Source: Clostridiales bacterium
GTDB lineage: Bacteria > Bacillota > Clostridia > Oscillospirales > Acutalibacteraceae
DNA length: 10,329 nt
Assembly: GCA_012522615.1 (NCBI GenBank)
Contig: JAAYKB010000122.1
Span: 1 to 10,329, forward strand
Direction: 5' to 3'
In this document: positions 1 to 6,389 of the stretch, one piece after another
Numbering within the stretch: the stretch's first letter is position 1
Layout of the letters: each line of letters starts with the position of its first letter
Program-made: the position numbers and the translations under genes
Notes under the pieces: model-generated
Database searches by the model: none
What the model was told of the DNA's origin: nothing
The model's input: the letters and a program-made list of their open reading frames with translations, nothing else

Positions 1-27
1 ATATCTTAATTTTTGTGAAATATTTAC

Positions 28-56
28 TTGCAGAATAAATCAAAGCATGTTATAAT
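28..56 (+). promoter_or_regulatory. Promoter of rpsB-tsf (extended -10, housekeeping sigma type)
   Basis: A perfect TATAAT box lies at 51-56, preceded by TG at 48-49 with one base between, which is the extended -10 arrangement. A weaker -35 box, TTGCAG, lies at 28-33 with the ideal 17-base spacer. Transcription should start near 62-64, giving a leader of about 97 bases before rpsB. The surrounding DNA is AT-rich, as is usual for clostridial promoters. The boxes are seen directly; activity is inferred. Confidence 0.75.
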
Positions 57-62
57 ACCCCA

Positions 63-159
63 GTTATGAAAACACACGCAGAATTTACAGCGGTTGGTGC
101 CGCATAAAGCGGTCGCCGTGTCTTGGTTCTGCGGAGGAAAAACCAAGGAGGAAGAGTTA
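63..159 (+). promoter_or_regulatory. rpsB leader with hairpin over the ribosome binding site
   Basis: The untranslated leader of rpsB contains a 7-bp perfect stem, CTTGGTT (122-128) with AACCAAG (141-147), extendable by a U-G pair (121/148). Its 3' arm covers the first half of the AAGGAGG ribosome binding site (145-151). Upstream, GCGG at 90-93 and at 109-112 can each pair with CCGC at 100-103, so two small hairpins are mutually exclusive; a third GCGG lies at 131-134. TTGGT at 94-98 can also pair with ACCAA at 142-146. Ribosomal protein operons are often controlled by the encoded protein binding its leader, so S2 feedback is a reasonable inference, but I do not recognise a known leader family here. 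Confidence 0.45.
145..151 (+). promoter_or_regulatory. Ribosome binding site fixing the rpsB start
   Basis: AAGGAGG, a near-complete complement of the 16S rRNA 3' end, sits 8 bases before the ATG at 160. It identifies that ATG as the start, rather than the upstream in-frame TTG at 94 in the leader. Confidence 0.85.
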
Positions 160-954
160 ATGGCAGTAGTATCCATGAAACAGCTGCTCGAGGCGGGTGT
201 CCATTTCGGTCACCAGACTCGCCGCTGGAACCCCAAAATGGCTCCCTACATCTTTACGGAGCGCAACGGCATCTACATTATCGACCTGCAAAAGACGGTT
301 CGCAAGCTGGAGGAAGCGTATATGTTTATACGCGACCTTGCCGCAAACGGTGAAGAGGTTCTTTTTGTAGGTACAAAAAAGCAGGCCCAGGATTCGGTCC
401 GTGAAGAAGCCGTCCGTGCAGGCGTACACTATGTAAACGCCCGCTGGCTCGGCGGTATGCTGACCAATTTCCGCACAATCCGCGGACGTATTCAGCGTTT
501 GGCCCAGCTCAGGCAGATGGAGACCGAAGGCATTTTTGAACTGCTCCCCAAAAAGGAAGTTATCAAGCTTAACCATGAGATTGAAAAGCTTGAAAAGTTC
601 CTCGGCGGAATAAAAGAGATGAAGAAGCTTCCCGGCGCTCTGTTTATTATCGATCCCCGCAAAGAAAAGATTGCGGTCGCAGAGGCAAAGAAACTCGGCA
701 TTCCGATTGTCGCCATTGTCGATACAAACTGCGATCCCGATGAAATTGATTATATTATTCCGGGCAATGACGACGCCATCCGTGCGGTCAAGTTAATTTC
801 TGCAACCATGGCAAATGCAATTGTCGAAGGCCGTCAGGGCGAGCAGATTACTCCGGAAGAGGCGGAAGCTTCCGAGGAAGCGGCAGAAGCTTTGGAAGAA
901 GCCGAAGTGACTTCCGAGGCAGAAGAAGCTTCTGAAGAAGTCAAAGCAGAATAA
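160..954 (+). CDS. rpsB: Small ribosomal subunit protein S2
   Basis: Protein S2 of the 30S ribosomal subunit, 264 residues from the ATG at 160. It is among the last proteins to join the small subunit and helps position S1 or equivalent factors near the mRNA exit. The N-terminal family signature is clear (MKQLLEAGVHFGHQTRRWNP, residues 6-25), followed by the GTKKQAQ and ARWLGGMLTNF segments, the central helical hairpin, and the second signature PGALFIIDPRKEKIAVAEA. The last 32 residues or so form a very acidic Glu/Ala tail (about 15 Glu), common in Gram-positive S2 and likely disordered. The reading frame extends 22 codons further upstream to a TTG, but those codons are leader sequence with no family similarity. 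tsf follows after 49 bases, the near-universal bacterial arrangement. Confidence 0.97.
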   Translation: MAVVSMKQLLEAGVHFGHQTRRWNPKMAPYIFTERNGIYIIDLQKTVRKLEEAYMFIRDLAANGEEVLFVGTKKQAQDSVREEAVRAGVHYVNARWLGGMLTNFRTIRGRIQRLAQLRQMETEGIFELLPKKEVIKLNHEIEKLEKFLGGIKEMKKLPGALFIIDPRKEKIAVAEAKKLGIPIVAIVDTNCDPDEIDYIIPGNDDAIRAVKLISATMANAIVEGRQGEQITPEEAEASEEAAEALEEAEVTSEAEEASEEVKAE

Positions 955-1003
955 TCGTTTCATTAATATTATCATGATTTTCTTTTGAAAGGGATGATGC
1001 TCT

Positions 1004-1927
1004 ATGGCATTTACAGCTAAAGACGTGCAGGCTTTGCGCGAAAAAACGGGCGTCGGAATGATGGACTGCAAAAAAGCGCTTACACAGGCCGACGGCGATA
1101 TGGAAAAGGCGGTTGATATTCTTCGTGAAAAGGGGTTAGCCGCCGCCGCAAAGAAATCGAGCCGTATTGCCGCCGAAGGTTTGGTTTACGCTTATGTAGA
1201 CCGGGATAAAAAGGTCGGCGCCATGGTTGAGGTTAATTCTGAGACTGATTTTGTTGCCAAAAACGCCGATTTCCAGTCGTTTGTACAGAAGATTGCCGAA
1301 ATTGTGGCGGACAAAAACCCCGCCGATATTGACGCTTTGCTTGAAACCTCATATGACGGAAATCTGAGTGTTGCGGACGCATTGCGCGAAAAAATCCTTG
1401 TGATAGGCGAAAACCTCAGTATCCGGCGGTTTGCCCGGTATGAGGGCGATGCCGTGGCATATGTCCACGGCGGAGGCCGTATCGGCGTTCTTGTCCGGTT
1501 TGATGCCGATTCAGCCGCCGCAGCATCAAGCGAGCTACAGGAATGCGGCAAGGATGTTGCAATGCAGATTGCAGCCCTTAACGCCGCCTATTTGGACAAG
1601 AATTCCGTACCGGAGGAAGATATCAACAAGGAAAAGGAAATCCTGATTGCCCAGATAAAGAACGATCCTAAAAACGCCAACAAGCCCGAGCAGATTATTC
1701 AGAAGATGGTCAATGGCCGCATAGGTAAGTTTTATGAAACAAACTGCTTGCTCAATCAGGCTTTCGTTAAAAACGGCGATATCACGGTTGAACAGTATGT
1801 CTCCGAAATGTCCAAGAAGGCGGGCGGAGCAATGAAAATTGCGGAATACGTCCGTTTTGAAAAGGGCGAGGGTCTGCAAAAGCGTGAAGACAATTTTGCG
1901 GATGAAGTAGCCGGAATGATTAAATAA
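1004..1927 (+). CDS. tsf: Translation elongation factor Ts
   Basis: EF-Ts, 307 residues, the cytoplasmic nucleotide exchange factor that releases GDP from EF-Tu so that it can reload with GTP. The N-terminal UBA-like domain carries the first family signature (TGVGMMDCKKAL, residues 15-26). The second signature contains the TDFVA motif (81-85); its Asp-Phe pair inserts into EF-Tu and disturbs the magnesium site. The remaining sequence forms the two core subdomains and ends with the usual KIAEYVRFEKGEG segment. The start ATG has only a modest binding site (AAAGGGA at 988-994), so translation may depend partly on ribosomes arriving from rpsB. The gene closes the first transcription unit, with an intrinsic terminator starting about 22 bases after its stop codon. 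Length is somewhat above the Escherichia coli protein but normal for the family. Confidence 0.97.
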   Translation: MAFTAKDVQALREKTGVGMMDCKKALTQADGDMEKAVDILREKGLAAAAKKSSRIAAEGLVYAYVDRDKKVGAMVEVNSETDFVAKNADFQSFVQKIAEIVADKNPADIDALLETSYDGNLSVADALREKILVIGENLSIRRFARYEGDAVAYVHGGGRIGVLVRFDADSAAAASSELQECGKDVAMQIAALNAAYLDKNSVPEEDINKEKEILIAQIKNDPKNANKPEQIIQKMVNGRIGKFYETNCLLNQAFVKNGDITVEQYVSEMSKKAGGAMKIAEYVRFEKGEGLQKREDNFADEVAGMIK

Positions 1928-1949
1928 CGATAGGTTAATATAACCGATG

Positions 1950-1980
1950 AAAGGAGGGTGTAATGCCCTCCTTTTGTGTT
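1950..1980 (+). terminator. Intrinsic terminator after tsf
   Basis: A 9-bp perfect stem, AAAGGAGGG (1950-1958) with CCCTCCTTT (1966-1974), closes a 7-base loop (TGTAATG). It is followed by TTTTGTGTT, a T-rich but interrupted tail. It separates rpsB-tsf from pyrH. Confidence 0.85.
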
Positions 1981-2084
1981 ATCGTTTGATTTTCGTTATT
2001 GCAGTTTTGGGCTCATGAACTGCGCATCAGCCATATTATAGTAATTAATATAATTAAAATTTTACAGATTAGATACTTCCCGAC
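1981..2084. other. Non-coding gap between tsf terminator and pyrH promoter
   Basis: About 100 bases without a supportable gene. The first part holds a possible 6-bp hairpin, GCAGTT (2001-2006) with AACTGC (2018-2023), with an 11-base loop and no T-tract. The rest (about 2033-2065) is strongly AT-rich and may act as an upstream element for the pyrH promoter. The only forward reading frame starting with ATG here, at 2016, is 8 codons long. Confidence 0.5.
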
Positions 2085-2113
2085 TTTACAGGACTTGTGT
2101 AATAGTGTAGAAT
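2085..2113 (+). promoter_or_regulatory. Promoter of pyrH-frr
   Basis: TTTACA at 2085-2090 and TAGAAT at 2108-2113 each match the housekeeping consensus at five of six positions and are exactly 17 bases apart. Transcription should start near 2120, leaving a leader of roughly 90 bases. Together with the terminator after tsf, this makes pyrH the first gene of a second unit. Activity is inferred from sequence. Confidence 0.75.
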
Positions 2114-2119
2114 AATACG

Positions 2120-2211
2120 GAGCATAAAAGTTATATGGCAACGCCATGGTAAATCTATATTAAAATCAAATAAAGCGTATCCTACGGAGCGGAAAGGTTA
2201 GGGATGTTAAA
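2120..2211 (+). promoter_or_regulatory. Untranslated leader of pyrH
   Basis: About 90 bases of predicted leader RNA. It contains a short hairpin, ATGGC (2135-2139) with GCCAT (2143-2147) around an AAC loop, and two purine-rich stretches near the start codon: GGAAAGG (2191-2197) and AGGGA (2200-2204). The second is 7 bases from the pyrH ATG and is its likely ribosome binding site. I recognise no riboswitch, T-box or PyrR-binding loop. Confidence 0.4.
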
Positions 2212-2928
2212 ATGCAGCCAAGGTACAAGAGGGTCTTGTTAAAGCTCAGCGGTGAAGCCCTTGCCGGCGATAACAAATTCGGACTGGACTTTGACACGGT
2301 GCTGAGAATCTGCAAAGAGATCAAGGTATGCGCCGACGCAGGTGTGGAGATTGCAATCGTTGTAGGAGGAGGCAACTTCTGGCGGGGAAGGTCAAGCGGT
2401 CAAATGGACAGAACCCGCGCCGACCATATGGGTATGCTTGCAACCACATTGAACGCGCTGGCTTTAGCCGACGCTCTTGAGCAGCTTGAATGTGTTGTGC
2501 GTGTCCAGACAGCCATTTCAATGAACCAGATCGCCGAACCGTATATCAGGAACAGGGCGGTAAGACATCTTGAAAAGGGAAGGGTCGTTATTTTTGCCTG
2601 CGGAACCGGCAACCCGTTTTTCTCGACCGACACCGCCGCCGCTTTGCGGGCAGCCGAGATCGAAGCCGATATCATCTTAAAGGCCAGCATGGTTGACGGT
2701 ATTTATGACAGCGATCCAAAGCAAAACACGGCCGCGATTAAGTTCGGTTCGCTCACATATCTTGACCTTGTTAACAAGGGGCTGAAGATTATGGACTCGA
2801 CGGCCGCAACGCTTTGCCGAGATAACGAGATACCCATTCTGGTATTCAATCTTAAAGACCCTAAGAATATCGTAAGAGCTGTAAACGGTGAAGATATTGG
2901 AACAATTGTTAAGGAGGTAAAATCATGA
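2212..2928 (+). CDS. pyrH: Uridylate (UMP) kinase
   Basis: UMP kinase of the amino acid kinase superfamily, 238 residues, which phosphorylates UMP to UDP with ATP in the pyrimidine pathway; bacterial enzymes are hexamers, commonly activated by GTP and inhibited by UTP. Visible motifs are the N-terminal phosphate-binding segment KLSGEAL (11-17), the GGGNFWRG loop (52-59), DHMGMLAT (71-78) at the UMP site, GTGNPFFSTDTAA (131-143) binding nucleotide phosphates, and DGIYDSDP (162-169) near the ATP base. The ATG at 2212 gives the normal N-terminus (MQPRYKRVLLKLSGEAL). An out-of-frame ATG at 2204 competes for the same ribosome binding region. The gene overlaps frr by 4 bases, so the two are probably translationally coupled. 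No expected key residue appears to be missing. Confidence 0.97.
   Translation: MQPRYKRVLLKLSGEALAGDNKFGLDFDTVLRICKEIKVCADAGVEIAIVVGGGNFWRGRSSGQMDRTRADHMGMLATTLNALALADALEQLECVVRVQTAISMNQIAEPYIRNRAVRHLEKGRVVIFACGTGNPFFSTDTAAALRAAEIEADIILKASMVDGIYDSDPKQNTAAIKFGSLTYLDLVNKGLKIMDSTAATLCRDNEIPILVFNLKDPKNIVRAVNGEDIGTIVKEVKS
2911..2918 (+). promoter_or_regulatory. Ribosome binding site of frr inside pyrH
   Basis: AAGGAGGT, an excellent binding site, lies within the last codons of pyrH and 6 bases before the frr ATG at 2925. It lets ribosomes load independently at frr as well as re-start after pyrH. Confidence 0.85.
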
Positions 2929-3479
2929 ACACTATCCTTTCAAATGCAGAAGAGAAAATGAACAAATCGATCAACGCCCTTATCAGCGAGTATGCGTCGA
3001 TCCGTGCAGGGCGTGCCAATCCGACCATTCTTGACAAGGTTATGGTCGAATACTACGGCACTCCGACGCCAATCAACCAACTGGCTGCCGTATCTGTTCC
3101 GGAGGCGCGCACCCTTCTTATCCAGCCGTGGGACAAATCATCAATAAAATCCATTGAAAAAGCGATTCAAACCTCGGATATCGGCATTAACCCTCAAAAT
3201 GACGGAAACTCTATCCGCCTGATTTTCCCTCCTCTGACCGAAGAGCGCCGTCGCGAACTTGTCAAAGGGGTTTATAAGTATGCCGAAGAGTGCAAGGTCG
3301 CCGTACGTTCGATACGCAGGGACGCCATGGAAAAGACTAAGGACTTGAAAAAGAAGAGCGAGATTACCGAAGACGACCAGAAAAACGCCGAGAAGAAGAT
3401 TCAGGAGATAACCGATAGATTCTGCAAGGAAATCGATGAAATAGCACAAAATAAAGAAAAGGATATAATGGAGATATAG
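2925..3479 (+). CDS. frr: Ribosome recycling factor
   Basis: Ribosome recycling factor, 184 residues, almost exactly the family's usual length. Together with EF-G it splits the post-termination ribosome so subunits can be reused. The protein has a three-helix bundle with an inserted beta domain. The first helix carries the IRAGRANP signature (26-33), followed by YYGTPTPINQLA (43-54), which begins the beta domain. The charged helices after about residue 115 (the EERRRELVK and AVRSIRRDAMEK segments) complete the long bundle. The ATG overlaps the pyrH stop as ATGA, and its strong binding site lies inside pyrH. pyrH-frr adjacency is widespread in bacteria. A GC-rich hairpin follows about 50 bases after the stop, before uppS. 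Confidence 0.97.
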   Translation: MNTILSNAEEKMNKSINALISEYASIRAGRANPTILDKVMVEYYGTPTPINQLAAVSVPEARTLLIQPWDKSSIKSIEKAIQTSDIGINPQNDGNSIRLIFPPLTEERRRELVKGVYKYAEECKVAVRSIRRDAMEKTKDLKKKSEITEDDQKNAEKKIQEITDRFCKEIDEIAQNKEKDIMEI

Positions 3480-3530
3480 GGATATATTTAATTAACTTTA
3501 ATATGACTATGCCCCATATATCTGTGACGA

Positions 3531-3566
3531 GGGAGGCGGGCGGACGTCCGCCTTTCCCTGTTGTTT
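3531..3566 (+). terminator. Terminator-like hairpin between frr and uppS
   Basis: AGGCGGGC (3534-3541) pairs with GTCCGCCT (3546-3553), counting one G-U pair, around a GGAC loop. Alternatively, a 14-base palindrome at 3539-3552 forms the top and GGGA (3531-3534) pairs with TCCC (3555-3558) below. A short T-rich tail (TGTTGTTT, 3559-3566) follows. The tail is weak, so this may be a leaky terminator that lowers but does not stop transcription into uppS. I see no convincing promoter between it and uppS. Confidence 0.6.
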
Positions 3567-3586
3567 AAGTACGGTCTGAATTTTGT

Positions 3587-3595
3587 GGGAGTGAG
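3587..3595 (+). promoter_or_regulatory. Ribosome binding site supporting a TTG start for uppS
   Basis: GGGAGTGAG is the only good match to the 16S rRNA 3' end upstream of uppS. Its GGGAG core lies 8 bases before the TTG at 3600, which points to that codon as the start. Confidence 0.5.
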
Positions 3596-3599
3596 CTGT

Positions 3600-4331
3600 T
3601 TGTTTTTCAAAAGACAAAAACCACACATACCCGATGTTCTTCCCCGACACATAGGTATCATCATGGACGGAAACGGGCGGTGGGCAAGAAAGCGTGCTTT
3701 GCCGCGTCAGGCCGGGCATAATTACGGAGCCCAGACCTTCCGAAAAATAACCAAATACTGTGAAAAAATCGGTATCAAACACCTTACCGTGTACGCCTTC
3801 TCCACCGAGAACTGGCGACGTCCGAAATCCGAGGTCGACAGTATTATGAAGCTCTTCAAGGAATACCTTGAAGAGTCCTTAACCGATTTTACAAAGGAAA
3901 ATATACGCACCCGCTTTATCGGGGATTTCACCCCGCTTTCCCCAGAAATACGGGAGCTGATGAGCAAAGCGGAGGAACTGACAAAGAATAAAACCGGCCT
4001 GTGCCTTAATATTGCGATAAATTACGGCGGGAGAGAGGAAATCGCCCATGCCGCAAGAAGTATTGCAAGAGATGTGGCCGAGGGACGGCTTTCCCCCGAC
4101 GACATCACACAACAGGACATATCGGAGAGAATATATACCGCCGGCCAGCCCGACCCCGATTTGATTCTGCGTCCGAGCGGGGAATACAGGACATCAAACT
4201 TCCTTTTATGGCAATCCGCATATTCGGAATATGTTTTTATGGATATATTGTGGCCGGATTTCAAGCCTGCCGACCTTGACAGAGCCTTGAACGAGTATGC
4301 CCGCAGAAACCGCCGCTTTGGAGGGGTTTAA
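3600..4331 (+). CDS. uppS: Undecaprenyl diphosphate synthase (cis-prenyltransferase)
   Basis: Isoprenyl transferase that extends farnesyl diphosphate with eight isopentenyl units in cis to make the C55 lipid carrier for peptidoglycan and other wall polymers. From a TTG at 3600 it is 243 residues. Family motifs are complete: HIGIIMDGNGRW with catalytic Asp23, the PRQAGH segment, VYAFSTENWRRP, NYGGREEI, and RPSGEYR (191-197, usually R-T-S-G-E-x-R) followed by SNFLLW. Arg191, Arg197 and Glu210 fit the diphosphate and magnesium site of the family. The frame is open upstream to a TTG at 3561, but that codon lies in the tail of a hairpin and lacks a binding site; GTG codons at 3585 and 3591 are other options. 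The stop overlaps the cdsA ATG by one base. Function is very secure, the start less so. Confidence 0.94.
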   Translation: MFFKRQKPHIPDVLPRHIGIIMDGNGRWARKRALPRQAGHNYGAQTFRKITKYCEKIGIKHLTVYAFSTENWRRPKSEVDSIMKLFKEYLEESLTDFTKENIRTRFIGDFTPLSPEIRELMSKAEELTKNKTGLCLNIAINYGGREEIAHAARSIARDVAEGRLSPDDITQQDISERIYTAGQPDPDLILRPSGEYRTSNFLLWQSAYSEYVFMDILWPDFKPADLDRALNEYARRNRRFGGV

Positions 4332-5152
4332 TGAAACTGAGAATAATTACCGCCGTTATCGGCATCACCCTGCTCGTTATTGTGCTCGTACTGCCGCCGA
4401 TTGCCCTGATGATTGCCTTGTCCGCGATATGCGGATTGGCAATGGCGGAGATGCTCGGCACATCAAACAAGGAAGTTGATAAAACCCTGCTGGCAGCATC
4501 GGTTCTGTATTCCGCCGCAACACCCTTTTTCGTGTTGTGGGATAACCTGCTGCCCGCCTCAATCATAACATTAACCTATCTGCTGTTAACAATATGTATA
4601 CAGATTTACCGGCACAGCAGCCTTGCGATTGAACAGACCGGCTTTTCGTTTTTCATGTCCCTGATATTCCCGATATCGTTTTCCTGCCTTGCTTATATCC
4701 GTGTCTTCAGCGAGCGCGACGGGCTGTTTCTTGTCTTGCTGGCTATTGTGATACCGTGGATGTGCGATATGGGGGCATATTTTGTAGGGACATTTTTCGG
4801 CAAGCATAAGCTATGCCCGAACATCAGTCCTAAAAAAACTGTCGAAGGCCTTGTCGGCGGAATGGTTGTTTCGCTTATCAGCGCGTTGGCTGTCAGCTTG
4901 GTTTATCGGAATTTCTTTCTTAAAGACGAGGGATCAGTTCAGATATGGCCGGTAGTTATTTTTACCCTTATCTGCGCTCCTTTGTCGGTGCTGGGAGATT
5001 TGTTTGCATCCTTGATAAAACGCCAGCGCAATGTAAAGGATTTCGGACATATCATGCCCGGACACGGCGGAATCATGGACAGATTTGACAGCTTTTTGCT
5101 CGCCGTCCCCTTCTTTTATATAATCCTGCATTTTGTCGATATTATTATTTGA
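4331..5152 (+). CDS. cdsA: Phosphatidate cytidylyltransferase (CDP-diglyceride synthase)
   Basis: Integral membrane enzyme, 273 residues, that makes CDP-diacylglycerol from phosphatidic acid and CTP, the branch point for bacterial phospholipids. About eight hydrophobic segments can be read, starting with two in the first 40 residues and ending with SFLLAVPFFYIILHFVDII at the C-terminus. The complete family signature is present at residues 227-253: SLIKR, then KD (236-237), then PGHGGIMDRFD with the conserved His-Gly-Gly and Asp-Arg-x-Asp residues of the catalytic, metal-binding loop. The start ATG overlaps the uppS stop (TAATG) with GGAGGGG 4 bases upstream, so it is probably coupled to uppS. 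The uppS-cdsA-dxr-rseP order is typical of Firmicutes and many other bacteria. Confidence 0.95.
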   Translation: MKLRIITAVIGITLLVIVLVLPPIALMIALSAICGLAMAEMLGTSNKEVDKTLLAASVLYSAATPFFVLWDNLLPASIITLTYLLLTICIQIYRHSSLAIEQTGFSFFMSLIFPISFSCLAYIRVFSERDGLFLVLLAIVIPWMCDMGAYFVGTFFGKHKLCPNISPKKTVEGLVGGMVVSLISALAVSLVYRNFFLKDEGSVQIWPVVIFTLICAPLSVLGDLFASLIKRQRNVKDFGHIMPGHGGIMDRFDSFLLAVPFFYIILHFVDIII

Positions 5153-5183
5153 GGCCGATTTAATAGGGGGATAGTTTTAAAAG

Positions 5184-5189
5184 AAAGGA
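5184..5189 (+). promoter_or_regulatory. Ribosome binding site deciding the dxr start
   Basis: AAAGGA directly abuts the first in-frame ATG (5190), which is too close for initiation, but sits 9 bases before the second ATG (5199). The downstream ATG is therefore the likelier start. Confidence 0.6.
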
Positions 5190-5198
5190 ATGGCGGCC

Positions 5199-6389
5199 AT
5201 GACTGCTTCGGCTAATAATCGGGAAGATATCGCCAAAAAGCGGGTCACCATATTAGGCTCCACCGGTTCGGTAGGAACTCAGGCCCTTGAGGTTGCAAAA
5301 AGTCTTGGATTCAGTATAACGGCGCTGGCGGCCCATTCGGACGTCAAAGCCATGGAAGGCCAGATCCGCCGGTTCAAGCCCGAAATTGCCGTCCTGTTTG
5401 ACAAAGACGCGGCGGACGATCTGCGCCTGAGGGTACGTGATTTGCAGGTCTCGGTCGCGTCCGGCATGGACGGCCTGTGTGAAGCCGCCGCGGCCGATAC
5501 CGATATTGTGCTCAACTCGGTTGTCGGTATGGTGGGATTGAAGCCGACGATTGCCGCCATGGAAGCCGGACATGATATTGCGCTTGCAAACAAGGAAACC
5601 CTTGTCGCAGGCGGCGCGCTGGTCATGGAAACGGCGCGGCGGCGCGGGATTAGAATCCTTCCGGTTGACAGCGAGCATTCGGCTGTGTTCCAATGCCTGC
5701 AGGGTTCGCCTCCGAACAAGGCCGTCAAACGGCTGATATTAACGGCATCGGGCGGACCTTTTTTCGGCAAGACCATAAGTGAGCTGGAATCGGTTACCCC
5801 GTCGGACGCATTGAAACATCCAAACTGGAGCATGGGATCAAAAATCACTATCGATTCGGCGACAATGATGAACAAGGGTTTGGAATTAATCGAAGCCAGA
5901 TGGTTATTTGACGTTGCTCCCGTAAATATTGATATTGTGATACACCGCGAAAGCGTTGTGCACTCCCTGATTGAGTATGACGACCGTTCGGTTATTGCAC
6001 AGCTCGGGGTCCCGGACATGAAGATTCCGATACAGTATGCCCTGACGTGGCCGTATAGGTTCGAATGCGGTGTAAAGCGCCTTGACTTGACAGAGTGGGG
6101 GAAACTGAGCTTTTATCCTCCCGATTTCAAGACATTTGTATGTATGGACGCATGCAGGCGCGCGATTGAAGAGGGCGGACTCAGACCGGCCGCCGTCAAT
6201 GCGGCGAATGAAATTGCGGTTGCGCTTTTCCTGAATGGTGAGATCGGTTTTTTGGATATCGGAAGGCTTGTCAGCCAAGCCCTTGATTATCCCTTGCCCC
6301 AACCTGACGGACGGCTTGACCGGATTCTTGAGACCGACGCCTACATCAGGGAAAAAACCACTGCTGCGGCGCAAAAAAGCAAGAGGTGA
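5199..6389 (+). CDS. dxr: 1-deoxy-D-xylulose 5-phosphate reductoisomerase
   Basis: Second enzyme of the MEP isoprenoid pathway (also called IspC), converting 1-deoxyxylulose 5-phosphate to 2-C-methylerythritol 4-phosphate with NADPH and a divalent metal; it is the target of fosmidomycin. From the ATG at 5199 it has 396 residues. The NADPH-binding motif GSTGSVGTQAL begins at residue 20; NKETLVAGG, the metal-binding PVDSEHSA segment, LTASGGPFF, HPNWSMGSKITIDSATMMNKGLE in parts, and the catalytic flexible-loop region near HRESVVHSL are all present. The C-terminal helical domain is complete. An ATG three codons upstream (5190) is possible but has its binding site immediately adjacent. The stop overlaps the rseP GTG by 4 bases. 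Together with ispG two genes downstream it supplies precursors for UppS. Confidence 0.95.
   Translation: MTASANNREDIAKKRVTILGSTGSVGTQALEVAKSLGFSITALAAHSDVKAMEGQIRRFKPEIAVLFDKDAADDLRLRVRDLQVSVASGMDGLCEAAAADTDIVLNSVVGMVGLKPTIAAMEAGHDIALANKETLVAGGALVMETARRRGIRILPVDSEHSAVFQCLQGSPPNKAVKRLILTASGGPFFGKTISELESVTPSDALKHPNWSMGSKITIDSATMMNKGLELIEARWLFDVAPVNIDIVIHRESVVHSLIEYDDRSVIAQLGVPDMKIPIQYALTWPYRFECGVKRLDLTEWGKLSFYPPDFKTFVCMDACRRAIEEGGLRPAAVNAANEIAVALFLNGEIGFLDIGRLVSQALDYPLPQPDGRLDRILETDAYIREKTTAAAQKSKR

Noticed and set aside
94..159. N-terminal extension of rpsB from an upstream TTG
   Set aside because: The ATG at 160 has an ideal AAGGAGG site and gives the conserved S2 N-terminus; the extension lies in structured leader.
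2136..2153. Five-codon frame (Met-Ala-Thr-Pro-Trp) in the pyrH leader as a leader peptide
   Set aside because: Too short, contains no run of regulatory codons, lacks a well-spaced binding site and overlaps a simple hairpin.
3464..3469. TATAAT at the end of frr as a possible uppS promoter
   Set aside because: The matching -35 position (ATAGCA, 3441-3446) fits poorly, and the box is inside the frr coding sequence. It would also place the hairpin at 3531 downstream of the start site.
5153..5198. GGCCG and CGGCC pairing across the cdsA-dxr gap
   Set aside because: Only 5 bp with a 36-base loop; the GGCC core is self-complementary and likely by chance.
5279..6019. A 246-codon open frame on the - strand opposite dxr
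   Set aside because: Shadow frame opposite a highly conserved + strand gene; composition is typical of antisense translation (Ser/Ile/Arg rich).
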